This document shows, piece by piece, positions 1 through 6,760 of a stretch of DNA of 19,797 bases. The stretch's first letter is position 1, and each line of letters opens with the position of its first letter. This DNA comes from CAZIRO01 sp964541595 (GTDB taxonomy: Bacteria; Acidobacteriota; HRBIN11). Below the pieces are notes generated by a model that worked only from the letters and a program-made list of their open reading frames with translations, was not told the DNA's origin and made no database searches. The translations under genes were made by a program, and so were the position numbers. The DNA is taken from NCBI GenBank assembly GCA_964541595.1, contig CAZIRO010000037.1:1-19797 (forward strand), read 5' to 3'.

Positions 1-146
1 ACGGAACGGTCCATGTCGGCAGCGGTATATCGATTCCGCCACGCATGTCATTCCCTGACACCTGACACCCGGGACCTGAGACCCGGCCCCTGACCGCGGG
101 CGCGCATGCAGTCCGTCCAATGTCCCATTTCCCGTCCCGATCTCAG
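1..146. mobile_element. Repeat element A (left end cut by window edge)
   Basis: Seen: the sequence closely matches element F at 13625-13794 over its whole length, including the stretch around GCAGCGGTATATCGAT (20-35) and the end CCCGTCCCGATCTCAG (131-146). It carries a central array of 7-bp units (55-96) and ends in the family's terminal repeat. The left terminal repeat lies outside the window. It belongs with F to a subfamily whose arms differ from those of C, D, E and G, although ends and heptamers are shared. A promoter begins 10 bp after its right end. Confidence 0.75.
55..96 (-). repeat. Heptamer array in element A (6 units)
   Basis: Six consecutive 7-bp units read on the plus strand as CTGACAC, CTGACAC, CCGGGAC, CTGAGAC, CCGGCCC, CTGACCG. 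On the minus strand they fit the consensus GTNTCRG seen in the other elements. Period 7 is not a coding period. Confidence 0.75.
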
Positions 147-156
147 AAAGTTCACA

Positions 157-185
157 TTGAACGTGATCGCCGGTTCTGATATCCT
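157..185 (+). promoter_or_regulatory. Sigma-70-type promoter for the ydcH-like/psd/pssA/miaB run
   Basis: TTGAAC (157-162) and TATCCT (180-185) are separated by exactly 17 bp, which fits a housekeeping-type -35/-10 pair. The predicted transcript starts about 20-25 nt before the start codon at 216, and an AAGGGGG ribosome-binding site lies at 203-209. This is a sequence match only; transcription has not been measured. Confidence 0.5.
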
Positions 186-215
186 AATACAGAACCATGC
201 GGTAAGGGGGACGAC

Positions 216-440
216 ATGAACGAAGAGCAGATCCGCCAGATCTTACTTGAAGAAAATCCAGAATTTCGCGAACTCTATCATGAACATCAGGCACTGGAAA
301 GTCGTCTGCAGCAGTTACGCGAAAAACGGTATTTAACGCCGGACGAAGAAGAAGAGGAACGGCAGATCAAGAAACGTAAGTTGTATTTGAAAGATCGCAT
401 GTATCAGATGATTCGGGCATTTCGTCAGCATCGGTTGTAA
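216..440 (+). CDS. YdcH/DUF465-family small coiled-coil protein
   Basis: A 74-residue, highly charged, all-helical protein. It has the layout of the DUF465 (YdcH) family: an N-terminal F-x-x-L-Y-x-E-H segment around residues 17-24, a heptad-rich helix, a short turn near residues 40-43 (LTPD), and a second Lys/Arg-rich helix with the family's typical KKRKLYLKDRM ending (52-62). Such proteins form short helical hairpins; their molecular role is poorly known. A strong AAGGGGG ribosome-binding site precedes the ATG, and a good promoter lies just upstream. It is the first gene of the psd/pssA/miaB/ispE run, 57 bp before psd. The family assignment is from memory of the motif pattern. Confidence 0.8.
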   Translation: MNEEQIRQILLEENPEFRELYHEHQALESRLQQLREKRYLTPDEEEEERQIKKRKLYLKDRMYQMIRAFRQHRL

Positions 441-497
441 TCCCGTTTTACCTGTTTCGAACCGGAATTGTCGGGGTGAATACAATCCGAGGGGGTT

Positions 498-1298
498 ATG
501 CAGTTTGCACCCGAGGGCTGGTGGGGGGCGATCGTTTGTGCCATCATCGGAAGCGTATTTGTATGGTTCGGTCGGCCGGACATCGCCTGGGTCTGGGGCC
601 TTCCGGCCATTCTGTGGCTGGGGTTCTGCCGGCATCCGCGTCGGCATCCGCCGTCCGATCCGGACCTGTGGGTGGCACCTGCGGATGGACGGGTTTGCGC
701 ATGTACCCGGGAACCGGACGGACGCTGGCGCATCGGGATTTTCATGCAACTCTGGGACGTCCACGTCAACCGTGCTCCCCAGACCGGCTGGGTGATCGAT
801 CAACTGCGGCAACGCGGGAAGTTTTATCCCGCATTTCGGCGCGGTGTTGAGCGGCAAAATGCCCGGCTGTACACGTACCTTCATACGGACGACCGTCCGT
901 GGGTGATCGTTCAAATTGTGGGCATCCTGGCGCGGCGCATCCGGACCTGGATTCGACCCGGAATGTATATCCGTCGTGGCGATCCCATCGGCATCATCCT
1001 GTTCGGCTCACGGGTGGACGTCATACTTCCCGTGGGTGTGGACCCGCTGGTTCAGGTCGGCACCCGCGTTCGTGCTGGCGAAACGCCCATTGCTCGAGGA
1101 GTGAAACACCATGCGCGCTCGATCCCGAAGACTTTTTCGGCGGCGGCCCCGTCGGTTTCCCATGCGGGATCGCATGAGTCTCATTCCCGGTCTGATGACT
1201 TTAGGGAACCTGTGTTTTGGCATGATGGCGATCTTGCATGTTCTCACGGGCCAGTACACACGTGCGGCCTGGTTGATGGTTGTCGCCGCCATTCTTGA
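498..1298 (+). CDS. psd: Phosphatidylserine decarboxylase, short form, with out-of-family C-terminal extension
   Basis: Converts phosphatidylserine to phosphatidylethanolamine at the inner membrane. Residues 8-44 form a hydrophobic membrane-associating segment, followed by the PADG motif (61-64), the F-M-x-x-x-D-V-H-V-N-R motif with H89, and the autocleavage site G170-S171 in FGSRVDV, where the serine becomes the pyruvoyl cofactor. This is the short (about 200-215 aa) type of PSD. Family homology ends near GETPIAR (194-200), yet the frame stays open for 66 more residues, reading through the start of pssA in another frame (188 bp overlap). A TGA at 1102-1104 in the next frame, beside the pssA ribosome-binding site, is where the gene would normally end, so a one-base indel or genuine stop loss is likely. 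A GAGGGGG site precedes the ATG. Confidence 0.88.
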   Translation: MQFAPEGWWGAIVCAIIGSVFVWFGRPDIAWVWGLPAILWLGFCRHPRRHPPSDPDLWVAPADGRVCACTREPDGRWRIGIFMQLWDVHVNRAPQTGWVIDQLRQRGKFYPAFRRGVERQNARLYTYLHTDDRPWVIVQIVGILARRIRTWIRPGMYIRRGDPIGIILFGSRVDVILPVGVDPLVQVGTRVRAGETPIARGVKHHARSIPKTFSAAAPSVSHAGSHESHSRSDDFREPVFWHDGDLACSHGPVHTCGLVDGCRRHS

Positions 1299-1935
1299 CG
1301 GACTGGACGGTCTGGTGGCCCGGGCCACCCGATCCACGTCACCGCTTGGACTGCAACTGGACTCACTGGCCGATCTCGTTTCGTTCGGTGTTGCACCGAC
1401 GCTCCTGATGTATCGATGGACGCCCATTCGGCAGGCGCTGCCCATTGCGCACTCGTTTGCCGTGGCGATGACGCTCTATTATGTGGCCTGCACTGCATTG
1501 CGGCTGGCACGGTTTAACGTGCTGTCCCCATCGATGGATCGCCGGTACTTCATCGGACTCCCCGCGCCGGGTGCCGGCAGCGTACTGTTCACCCTGCCCC
1601 TGATGTTTTCCCCGCCATCTCCGCGTTCACCGGTTGTTATCGTGCCGTTTGCCCTGATGGGGATCCTGGGTTCACTCATGATCTCAAACATTCGCTATCG
1701 GAGTCTCAAACAACTCGAAATACATCGTCGCTGGCCCCTGGCCTCAATGGCGACGGTGGCGCTCATTCTCTCGCTGGTGATCACGCATCCGCGCGTGACG
1801 TTATGGTCAGTATCGACACTCTATGCCCTGAGTGGACTCGCCATGCGGGTCGTCCTATATTTGAAACGAGTGCTGCGCAGACGTGTGGACTCAGCGGTAC
1901 CGACTTCCGGAGAGGACGAACCATGGCGATCCTGA
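1111..1935 (+). CDS. pssA: CDP-diacylglycerol-serine O-phosphatidyltransferase
   Basis: Integral membrane enzyme that joins CDP-diacylglycerol and serine to give phosphatidylserine, the substrate of the adjacent psd product. The CDP-alcohol phosphotransferase signature is complete: D66-G67, A70-R71, G80, D84 and D88 in the pattern DGxxAR-x8-GxxxDxxxD. Several hydrophobic helices follow (about 95-112, 140-150, 160-175, 205-225). The 274 residues suit the family. An Arg-rich N-terminal tail precedes the first helix; ATG at 1162 or 1174 could be alternative starts, but GAGGAG at 1096-1101 is well spaced for 1111. The 3' end overlaps the miaB start by 13 bp, suggesting translational coupling. The first 188 bp overlap the unusual tail of psd. 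Confidence 0.92.
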   Translation: MRARSRRLFRRRPRRFPMRDRMSLIPGLMTLGNLCFGMMAILHVLTGQYTRAAWLMVVAAILDGLDGLVARATRSTSPLGLQLDSLADLVSFGVAPTLLMYRWTPIRQALPIAHSFAVAMTLYYVACTALRLARFNVLSPSMDRRYFIGLPAPGAGSVLFTLPLMFSPPSPRSPVVIVPFALMGILGSLMISNIRYRSLKQLEIHRRWPLASMATVALILSLVITHPRVTLWSVSTLYALSGLAMRVVLYLKRVLRRRVDSAVPTSGEDEPWRS

Positions 1936-3329
1936 TCCCGACGGTGACGTTGCCGGCGGAACGTGTTGCCCCGCAGTCCACCCCCATCGGTCGTGATCTG
2001 CCGCGACTGTCCGGACGGTTCTGCATCTATACGTACGGGTGTCAGATGAACGAACACGACTCCGAGCGGATGCACTCTATTCTACGGGCCATGGGCATGG
2101 AACCGACGGACTCGCCGGAACAGGCCGATCTCGTGCTCATCAATACCTGCAGTGTACGGGAAAAAGCGGGACAGAAGGTCTTCTCGCAACTGGGGAAACT
2201 GCGGCGGATCAAACAACGACGTCCACACATGATCATCGGTGTATGCGGCTGCCTGGCGCAGCAGGAAGGACAACGGATCTTTCAGCGCGCGCCGCACGTG
2301 GATCTCGTGTTCGGTCCGCGCAACATCGGTGAAATGCCGGAACTCCTGCGTCGTCTCCTGACCGGGGACCATCACGTGATCTCCCTGTCCCGCCCCCGTC
2401 AGCAACCCGCGTTTGATCAGATCGCCACGGACCGGCGGTCCGCCGTGATCGGGTATGTGACGATCATGGAAGGCTGCGACAAGTTCTGCACATTCTGCGT
2501 GGTACCGTTCACACGCGGACGGGAGACGTATCGCCCGCCGCGGGATATTCTCATGGAAGTCCAGGCACTTGCCGAAGCCGGTTACCGCGAGGTCGTCCTG
2601 CTGGGCCAGACGGTGAACTCTTACCGGTGGGAAGACGTCACATTTGCGGCTCTGCTGCGGATGATCCACGACGTCGATGGTATCGAACGGATCCGGTTTG
2701 TATCTCCGCATCCGTCGGACGTAACGGACGAACTCATTGCCACCATGCGGGATTATCCCAAGATCTGCCGTCACATTCATCTCCCGCTACAGTCCGGTTC
2801 CGATCGTATCTTGCGCGCGATGCGCCGGACGTATACGCAACGGGAATACCTGAGCATCGTGGAAAAACTGAAAACGGCGATCCCGGATATCGCCATCGGG
2901 ACGGACATCATCGTGGGGTTTCCCGGCGAAACGGAGGAAGACTTCCAGGAAACCCTGTACGTCGTGCGCCAGGTCGAGTATGACAACATGTTCAGTTTCA
3001 AATACTCGCCGCGACCGTTTACACGTGCCTGGAAAGACGGTGATCCGATTCCCGATGCGATCAAAACCGACCGCATCGTGCGTCTCCAGACGTTGCAGGA
3101 GGAGATCCAGCTCCGCAAACACCGGCAACTCATCGGGACCCTGCAAGAGGTACTGTTCGAAGGCCCGTCGAAGAAACGTGCCTGGGAGATCGAAGGCCGC
3201 ACGACCCACAACCGGGTGGTCAACGTCCCGGCCCCGCTGCAGGCCTGGATCGGTCGTTTCGCCACGGTACGTATTACGGATGCGGGTCCGCACAGCCTGC
3301 GCGGCGAGATCGTGCGGGCACGCGGGTAA
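1923..3329 (+). CDS. miaB: tRNA-2-methylthio-N6-dimethylallyladenosine synthase
   Basis: Radical-SAM methylthiotransferase that adds the methylthio group to i6A37 of tRNA, after MiaA, which is encoded at 10645-11583. Seen: an N-terminal UPF0004 domain with cluster cysteines C40 (YTYGCQMNE), C76 (NTCSVRE) and C110 (CGCLAQQ); the radical-SAM CxxxCxxC at C185, C189 and C192 (EGCDKFCTFC); and a C-terminal TRAM-like segment in roughly the last 65 residues. At 468 residues it has the usual size. I chose the ATG at 1923 rather than the longer open frame from 1803 because GGAGAGG (1909-1915) is well placed and the added residues are pssA read out of frame. Confidence 0.95.
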   Translation: MAILIPTVTLPAERVAPQSTPIGRDLPRLSGRFCIYTYGCQMNEHDSERMHSILRAMGMEPTDSPEQADLVLINTCSVREKAGQKVFSQLGKLRRIKQRRPHMIIGVCGCLAQQEGQRIFQRAPHVDLVFGPRNIGEMPELLRRLLTGDHHVISLSRPRQQPAFDQIATDRRSAVIGYVTIMEGCDKFCTFCVVPFTRGRETYRPPRDILMEVQALAEAGYREVVLLGQTVNSYRWEDVTFAALLRMIHDVDGIERIRFVSPHPSDVTDELIATMRDYPKICRHIHLPLQSGSDRILRAMRRTYTQREYLSIVEKLKTAIPDIAIGTDIIVGFPGETEEDFQETLYVVRQVEYDNMFSFKYSPRPFTRAWKDGDPIPDAIKTDRIVRLQTLQEEIQLRKHRQLIGTLQEVLFEGPSKKRAWEIEGRTTHNRVVNVPAPLQAWIGRFATVRITDAGPHSLRGEIVRARG

Positions 3330-3363
3330 TCCGCTGTGACCCGGTTTTCGTGGACATGGCACC

Positions 3364-4308
3364 ATGCGCATGCGCGTCATTGCACCGGCCAAGATCAATC
3401 GATTCCTGTGGATCGGTACCCGGGACGCCCGCGGATACCATCCGCTCGTGACGGGGTTCCAGAGCATTGGTCTGGCCGACGTCGTGACCATCATGTGGAT
3501 ACCCGGTGACACGCATCAGCGCCGGATCGGTTTTCACCCGCCGCTCCATCCCCCGCCCGCGCAAACGACTCTGGATGTGCTGTTCGAAGAACTCCTCCGT
3601 CGTGATCTCCTGCCGCCCGGCACCTGGACGGTGGCCATACAGAAACGCATTCCTGCGGGTAGCGGTCTCGGTGGCGGCAGTGCCGATGCGGCGGCCGTTC
3701 TGCACGCGATGACCCGGATGATCGACCTGGATCTGTCGTATCGAGAGATGGTCGACATCGCACGGAGTATCGGAATGGACGTCCCGTTTTTTCTCGTTGG
3801 AGGCCGTGCACTGGGGACGGGATACGGAGACGTTATATGGCCACTCCCGGACGAGGACGATCCGGGATGGGTGGTGCTTGTGATTCCGCGGGTAACCGTT
3901 TCAACGACAGAAATGTACGGTCAACTCGATCGGGAACGCGCTATCGGTGCGCTGCCCGTACCCCATATGCCGGCACCACGCCCGGAAGAGGCTGTCCGCA
4001 TCTGGCAGGACGGCGTCCGAACGGCACGCAATGACTTTCAACCGATACTGGACCGGCGGTTTGCGTCACTTGCGTCGTGGCGTAAACGTTTGCGTGACGT
4101 TGGCGCTGTCACCGCACAGTGGACCGGGAGTGGGGCTGCACTCTGGGGATGGTTTCCCACATCGGCAGATGCCTGGGCGGCCGCCGCACGTTTGCGGTCA
4201 ACAGCACCGGAGGACGTCGCCATCCATGCGGTTCCCCTTCTCTCACGGACGACCGTGCAACAGTGGCTGGCCGGGATCCGTCTGGACACCCGAACGACGG
4301 TTGCATAA
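3364..4308 (+). CDS. ispE: 4-diphosphocytidyl-2-C-methyl-D-erythritol kinase
   Basis: GHMP-family kinase of the non-mevalonate (MEP) isoprenoid pathway; it phosphorylates CDP-methylerythritol with ATP. Seen: the N-terminal PAKINRFL with catalytic Lys10, the glycine-rich ATP loop PAGSGLGGGSADAA (97-110), and the catalytic Asp139 in GMDVPFFLVGG. The length of 314 residues is slightly long but within the family range. The gene begins 34 bp after miaB; the ribosome-binding site before the ATG is weak, and the ATG at 3370 (codon 3) is an equally possible start. It ends 19 bp from the convergent selD stop codon, with no obvious terminator between. Confidence 0.94.
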   Translation: MRMRVIAPAKINRFLWIGTRDARGYHPLVTGFQSIGLADVVTIMWIPGDTHQRRIGFHPPLHPPPAQTTLDVLFEELLRRDLLPPGTWTVAIQKRIPAGSGLGGGSADAAAVLHAMTRMIDLDLSYREMVDIARSIGMDVPFFLVGGRALGTGYGDVIWPLPDEDDPGWVVLVIPRVTVSTTEMYGQLDRERAIGALPVPHMPAPRPEEAVRIWQDGVRTARNDFQPILDRRFASLASWRKRLRDVGAVTAQWTGSGAALWGWFPTSADAWAAAARLRSTAPEDVAIHAVPLLSRTTVQQWLAGIRLDTRTTVA

Positions 4309-4327
4309 CCGGCAGGACGGCGTCGTA

Positions 4328-5374
4328 TTATCGAATGTACACACGGGATTGCGGCCCCCGCCGGGCCACGATCCGGCCGATGATCCACGCCGACTCGCCG
4401 GCGTCCCGCAGTACCGCACAGAGCGCCTGCGCCCGGGACTCCGGCAGTGCGATGAGCAGTCCTCCGGACGTTTGCGGATCGAAGAGGATCGGTGCCCCGC
4501 CGGCCCGCATTTCCGCATCCTGCCATTCGGTATACCGGCCGTAGTACTTCTCATTCGCACGGTACGCCCCGGCGTATCGTCCCTCCCGGAAGAGCGTTTG
4601 TGCTTCCGGGTAGACGGGAACCCGGGCGAACTCGATCTCGATATCCACACCGCTTGCATGCGCCAGATTCCAGGCGTGTCCGAGCAGTCCGAATCCGGTC
4701 ACATCCGTGGCCGCGTGCGCCTGGAAATCGCTCATCGCATGGGCCGCCCGTGCATTGAGACGTGCCATCACCCGAAGGACCGGATCCAGTTGGGTTTCCG
4801 GAACCGTTCCGTTGCGTACGTGCTCGATGAGCACTCCGGTACCGATCGGTTTGGTCAGCACGAGACAGTCTCCGGGTTGTGCGCCCTTCATCGAGACAAC
4901 CCGGTCTTCACGGGCCGTCCCTGTCACGGCGATCCCGTAGAAGACGCTTCCCTCTTTCAGCGTATGGCCACCCATGGAAACCGCACCGGCCTCCGCCAGC
5001 GCATCGATCGCACCCTGCAGGATCCGCGCGGCCACTTCAGGGGGCACCTGTGCAGGGGGAATCGCCAGGATGTGCATCGCGCATAGCGGACGTACGGCCC
5101 GGGCATAGAGATCGCTCAGCGCATTGGCCGCGGCGATGCGACCGTACATGTACGGATCGTTGCACGGCGGTGTGATCACATCGATCGATTGAAACAGAAT
5201 CGTCCCGTCGTCCAGACGCATCCCGACCGCGTCATCCAGGGGCGTGGTGCCACCCCAGATGCGTGTATCTCCAGGCCAGTGAATCCGTTCCAGAATGGCG
5301 TGCAGGTCCGCCGGACCCAGTTTGGCTGCTCAACCACCCGTGGAACACATCTGCATCAACCGCACGTCCACCAT
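4328..5374 (-). CDS. selD: Selenide, water dikinase (selenophosphate synthetase), selenocysteine-containing
   Basis: Makes selenophosphate from selenide and ATP, the selenium donor for selenocysteine and selenouridine synthesis. An ordinary reading begins only at 5221 and lacks the catalytic N-terminus. Upstream the same frame continues through a single TGA (5330-5332) to an ATG at 5374, with GGAG 8 nt before it, giving 348 residues, the usual SelD length. The N-terminus then reads CSTGGUAAKLGPADL, with U15 at the position of the catalytic Cys/Sec and Lys18 at the conserved U-x-x-K spacing. This is followed by PLDDAV, the SIDVITPPCNDP metal/ATP segment, GRIAAANALSDLYA, and GPA/TDVTGFGLLGHA. 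Thus TGA is inferred to encode selenocysteine. A hairpin follows the TGA. The gene is monocistronic and convergent to ispE. No selA, selB or selC is in the window. Confidence 0.92.
5302..5332 (-). promoter_or_regulatory. Candidate bacterial SECIS hairpin after the selD UGA
   Basis: Eleven nucleotides after the TGA (5330-5332) the minus strand reads GGGTCC-GGC-GGACCT (5318 to 5304), a 6-bp stem (last pair G-T) with a small G-rich loop. GCA (5329-5327) and TGC (5304-5302) could form a lower stem. Bacterial SECIS elements are stem-loops directly downstream of the UGA with guanines in the apical loop, read by SelB. The position and loop fit, but no folding was computed. Confidence 0.55.
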
Positions 5375-5450
5375 ATGCTGCACTCCGTGATGTTTCCCGT
5401 GTGCACGATATCCTATATTTTAGTGCGATCCGAACGGATGTGGTATTCCG

Positions 5451-5566
5451 ATCCCACCGGGACGGGAACGGGGTGTCGGATGTGAGGTCTCGGGGCTCGG
5501 GTGTCAGGTGTCAGGTCCCAGGTCTCAGGTCCCAGGTGTTCGGGTGTATGGAGAGCCAGCGGGATG
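5451..5566. mobile_element. Repeat element B (degenerate, truncated)
   Basis: Contains ten GTNTCRG-type heptamers (5473-5542). The left side (GGGACGGGAACGGGG) is a decayed version of the family end. The right side, GAGAGCC-AGC-GGGATGG, aligns with GAGAGCCGGCATCTCCGGGATGG of element C (8321-8343) with one gap. No intact terminal repeat remains. It occupies most of the selD-lhgO gap and includes the lhgO ribosome-binding site and start codon. Confidence 0.6.
5473..5542 (+). repeat. Heptamer array in element B (10 units)
   Basis: Ten 7-bp units in perfect register, beginning GTGTCGG, ATGTGAG, GTCTCGG, GGCTCGG, GTGTCAG, GTGTCAG, GTCCCAG, GTCTCAG, GTCCCAG, GTGTTCG. Consensus GTNTCRG. Confidence 0.85.
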
Positions 5567-6760
5567 GTCTATGACGTCGGAATCATCGGTGGCGGACTGG
5601 TCGGCCTGGCGACCGCCTGGCAGATTCTGTGCCACAGGCCCCGCTGGAGCGTGATCGTCCTCGAGGCGGAACCCGCTCCGGCGATGCATCAGAGCGGTCG
5701 GAACAGTGGTGTGATCCATTCGGGGATTTACTATCGGCCGGGGTCTCTTAAAGCGCGTCTGTGCGTATCCGGTCGGGAAGCACTGATCCGGTTCTGTACG
5801 GAATCCGGCATTCCCTTCCGTACCACCGGAAAACTCATCGTCGCACGGAGAACCCGGGAGATCCGGATCCTGGAAATGCTCCTCGCTCGGGGACGCGCGA
5901 ACGGTCTGTACGGACTTCGAATGGTGTCCGCTTCGGAGATCCGGGACCTCGAACCGCATGTCACTGCCGCTGCGGGATTATTTGTCCCCCAGACGGCCAT
6001 CGTGGACTTCCGGCAGGTCGCGAATCATCTGGTCGAACGGATTCAGGCGCAGGGTGGCGTCGTACGTACGGGATTTCGCGTGGCATCCGTGCGGGGCCAT
6101 ACGGACAGTCTTGAACTCCGGAGTGCGGACGATGCGGTGACTGTACGGTACGGTGTCAACTGCGCTGGACTCCATGCCGATCGAATCGCGCAACGTGCGG
6201 GTGCTACACTTTCCGTTCAGATCATCCCGTTCCGCGGGGAGTTCTACGCGTTGACTCCCGTCTGGAGCGCCCGCATCCGCCATCCAGTATACCCTGTACC
6301 CGATCCGACGCTCCCCTTTCTCGGCATTCACCTCACGCCCTCACCGGACGGGGTCTGTCGCGTGGGACCGAATGCGGTACTCGCGTTGTGCCGCGAGGGA
6401 TACCACTGGCGTGACATCTGTCCTCGCGACTGCATGACCATGCTGACGTTTCCGGGATTCTGGCGCATGCTGCTGCGTCATGCGCGTTTCGGCGTACGCG
6501 AGGTCATCCGGTCGCTCTGCCGACGTTGTCTGGTGAACGCGCTGCGCACGTTCCTGCCAGAAGTGACCGTACGGGATATCCGTCCCGATCGCGCGGGAGT
6601 CCGTGCTCAGGCGGTGGACCGATCCGGCCGGCTGATCGACGATTTTGTGATCGTACGGAGTCCCCGCATGGTGCATGTCGTCAATGCGCCGTCACCGGCA
6701 GCGACCGCGTGTCTGGCGATCGGTCAATGGATCGCCGAACGGATCACGCGGGAACTGTAG
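5564..6760 (+). CDS. lhgO: L-2-hydroxyglutarate dehydrogenase/oxidase (FAD-dependent)
   Basis: FAD enzyme of the DAO family that oxidises L-2-hydroxyglutarate to 2-oxoglutarate and normally passes electrons to the membrane quinone pool. Seen: dinucleotide-binding IIGGGLVGLATAWQ with G9-x-G11-x-x-G14, an acidic end of the second strand (E34/E36), and the diagnostic SGRNSGVIHSGIYYRPGSLKARLC block (44-67). The end SPAATACLAIGQWIAERI is the C-terminal FAD-contact segment. The 398 residues match the family. The frame is open to 5501, but those extra residues are the heptamer repeat translated, and GGAGAG (5550-5555) is 8 nt before the ATG at 5564. The 3' end overlaps the convergent tryptophanase gene by 17 bp. 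Related FAD oxidases (glycerol-3-phosphate type) are a less likely alternative. Confidence 0.88.
   Translation: MVYDVGIIGGGLVGLATAWQILCHRPRWSVIVLEAEPAPAMHQSGRNSGVIHSGIYYRPGSLKARLCVSGREALIRFCTESGIPFRTTGKLIVARRTREIRILEMLLARGRANGLYGLRMVSASEIRDLEPHVTAAAGLFVPQTAIVDFRQVANHLVERIQAQGGVVRTGFRVASVRGHTDSLELRSADDAVTVRYGVNCAGLHADRIAQRAGATLSVQIIPFRGEFYALTPVWSARIRHPVYPVPDPTLPFLGIHLTPSPDGVCRVGPNAVLALCREGYHWRDICPRDCMTMLTFPGFWRMLLRHARFGVREVIRSLCRRCLVNALRTFLPEVTVRDIRPDRAGVRAQAVDRSGRLIDDFVIVRSPRMVHVVNAPSPAATACLAIGQWIAERITREL

Noticed and set aside
4328..5332. selD as a pseudogene broken by a stop codon
   Set aside because: Only one stop occurs, it falls exactly on the catalytic Cys/Sec position, upstream coding sequence and ribosome-binding site are intact, and the remainder shows no decay.
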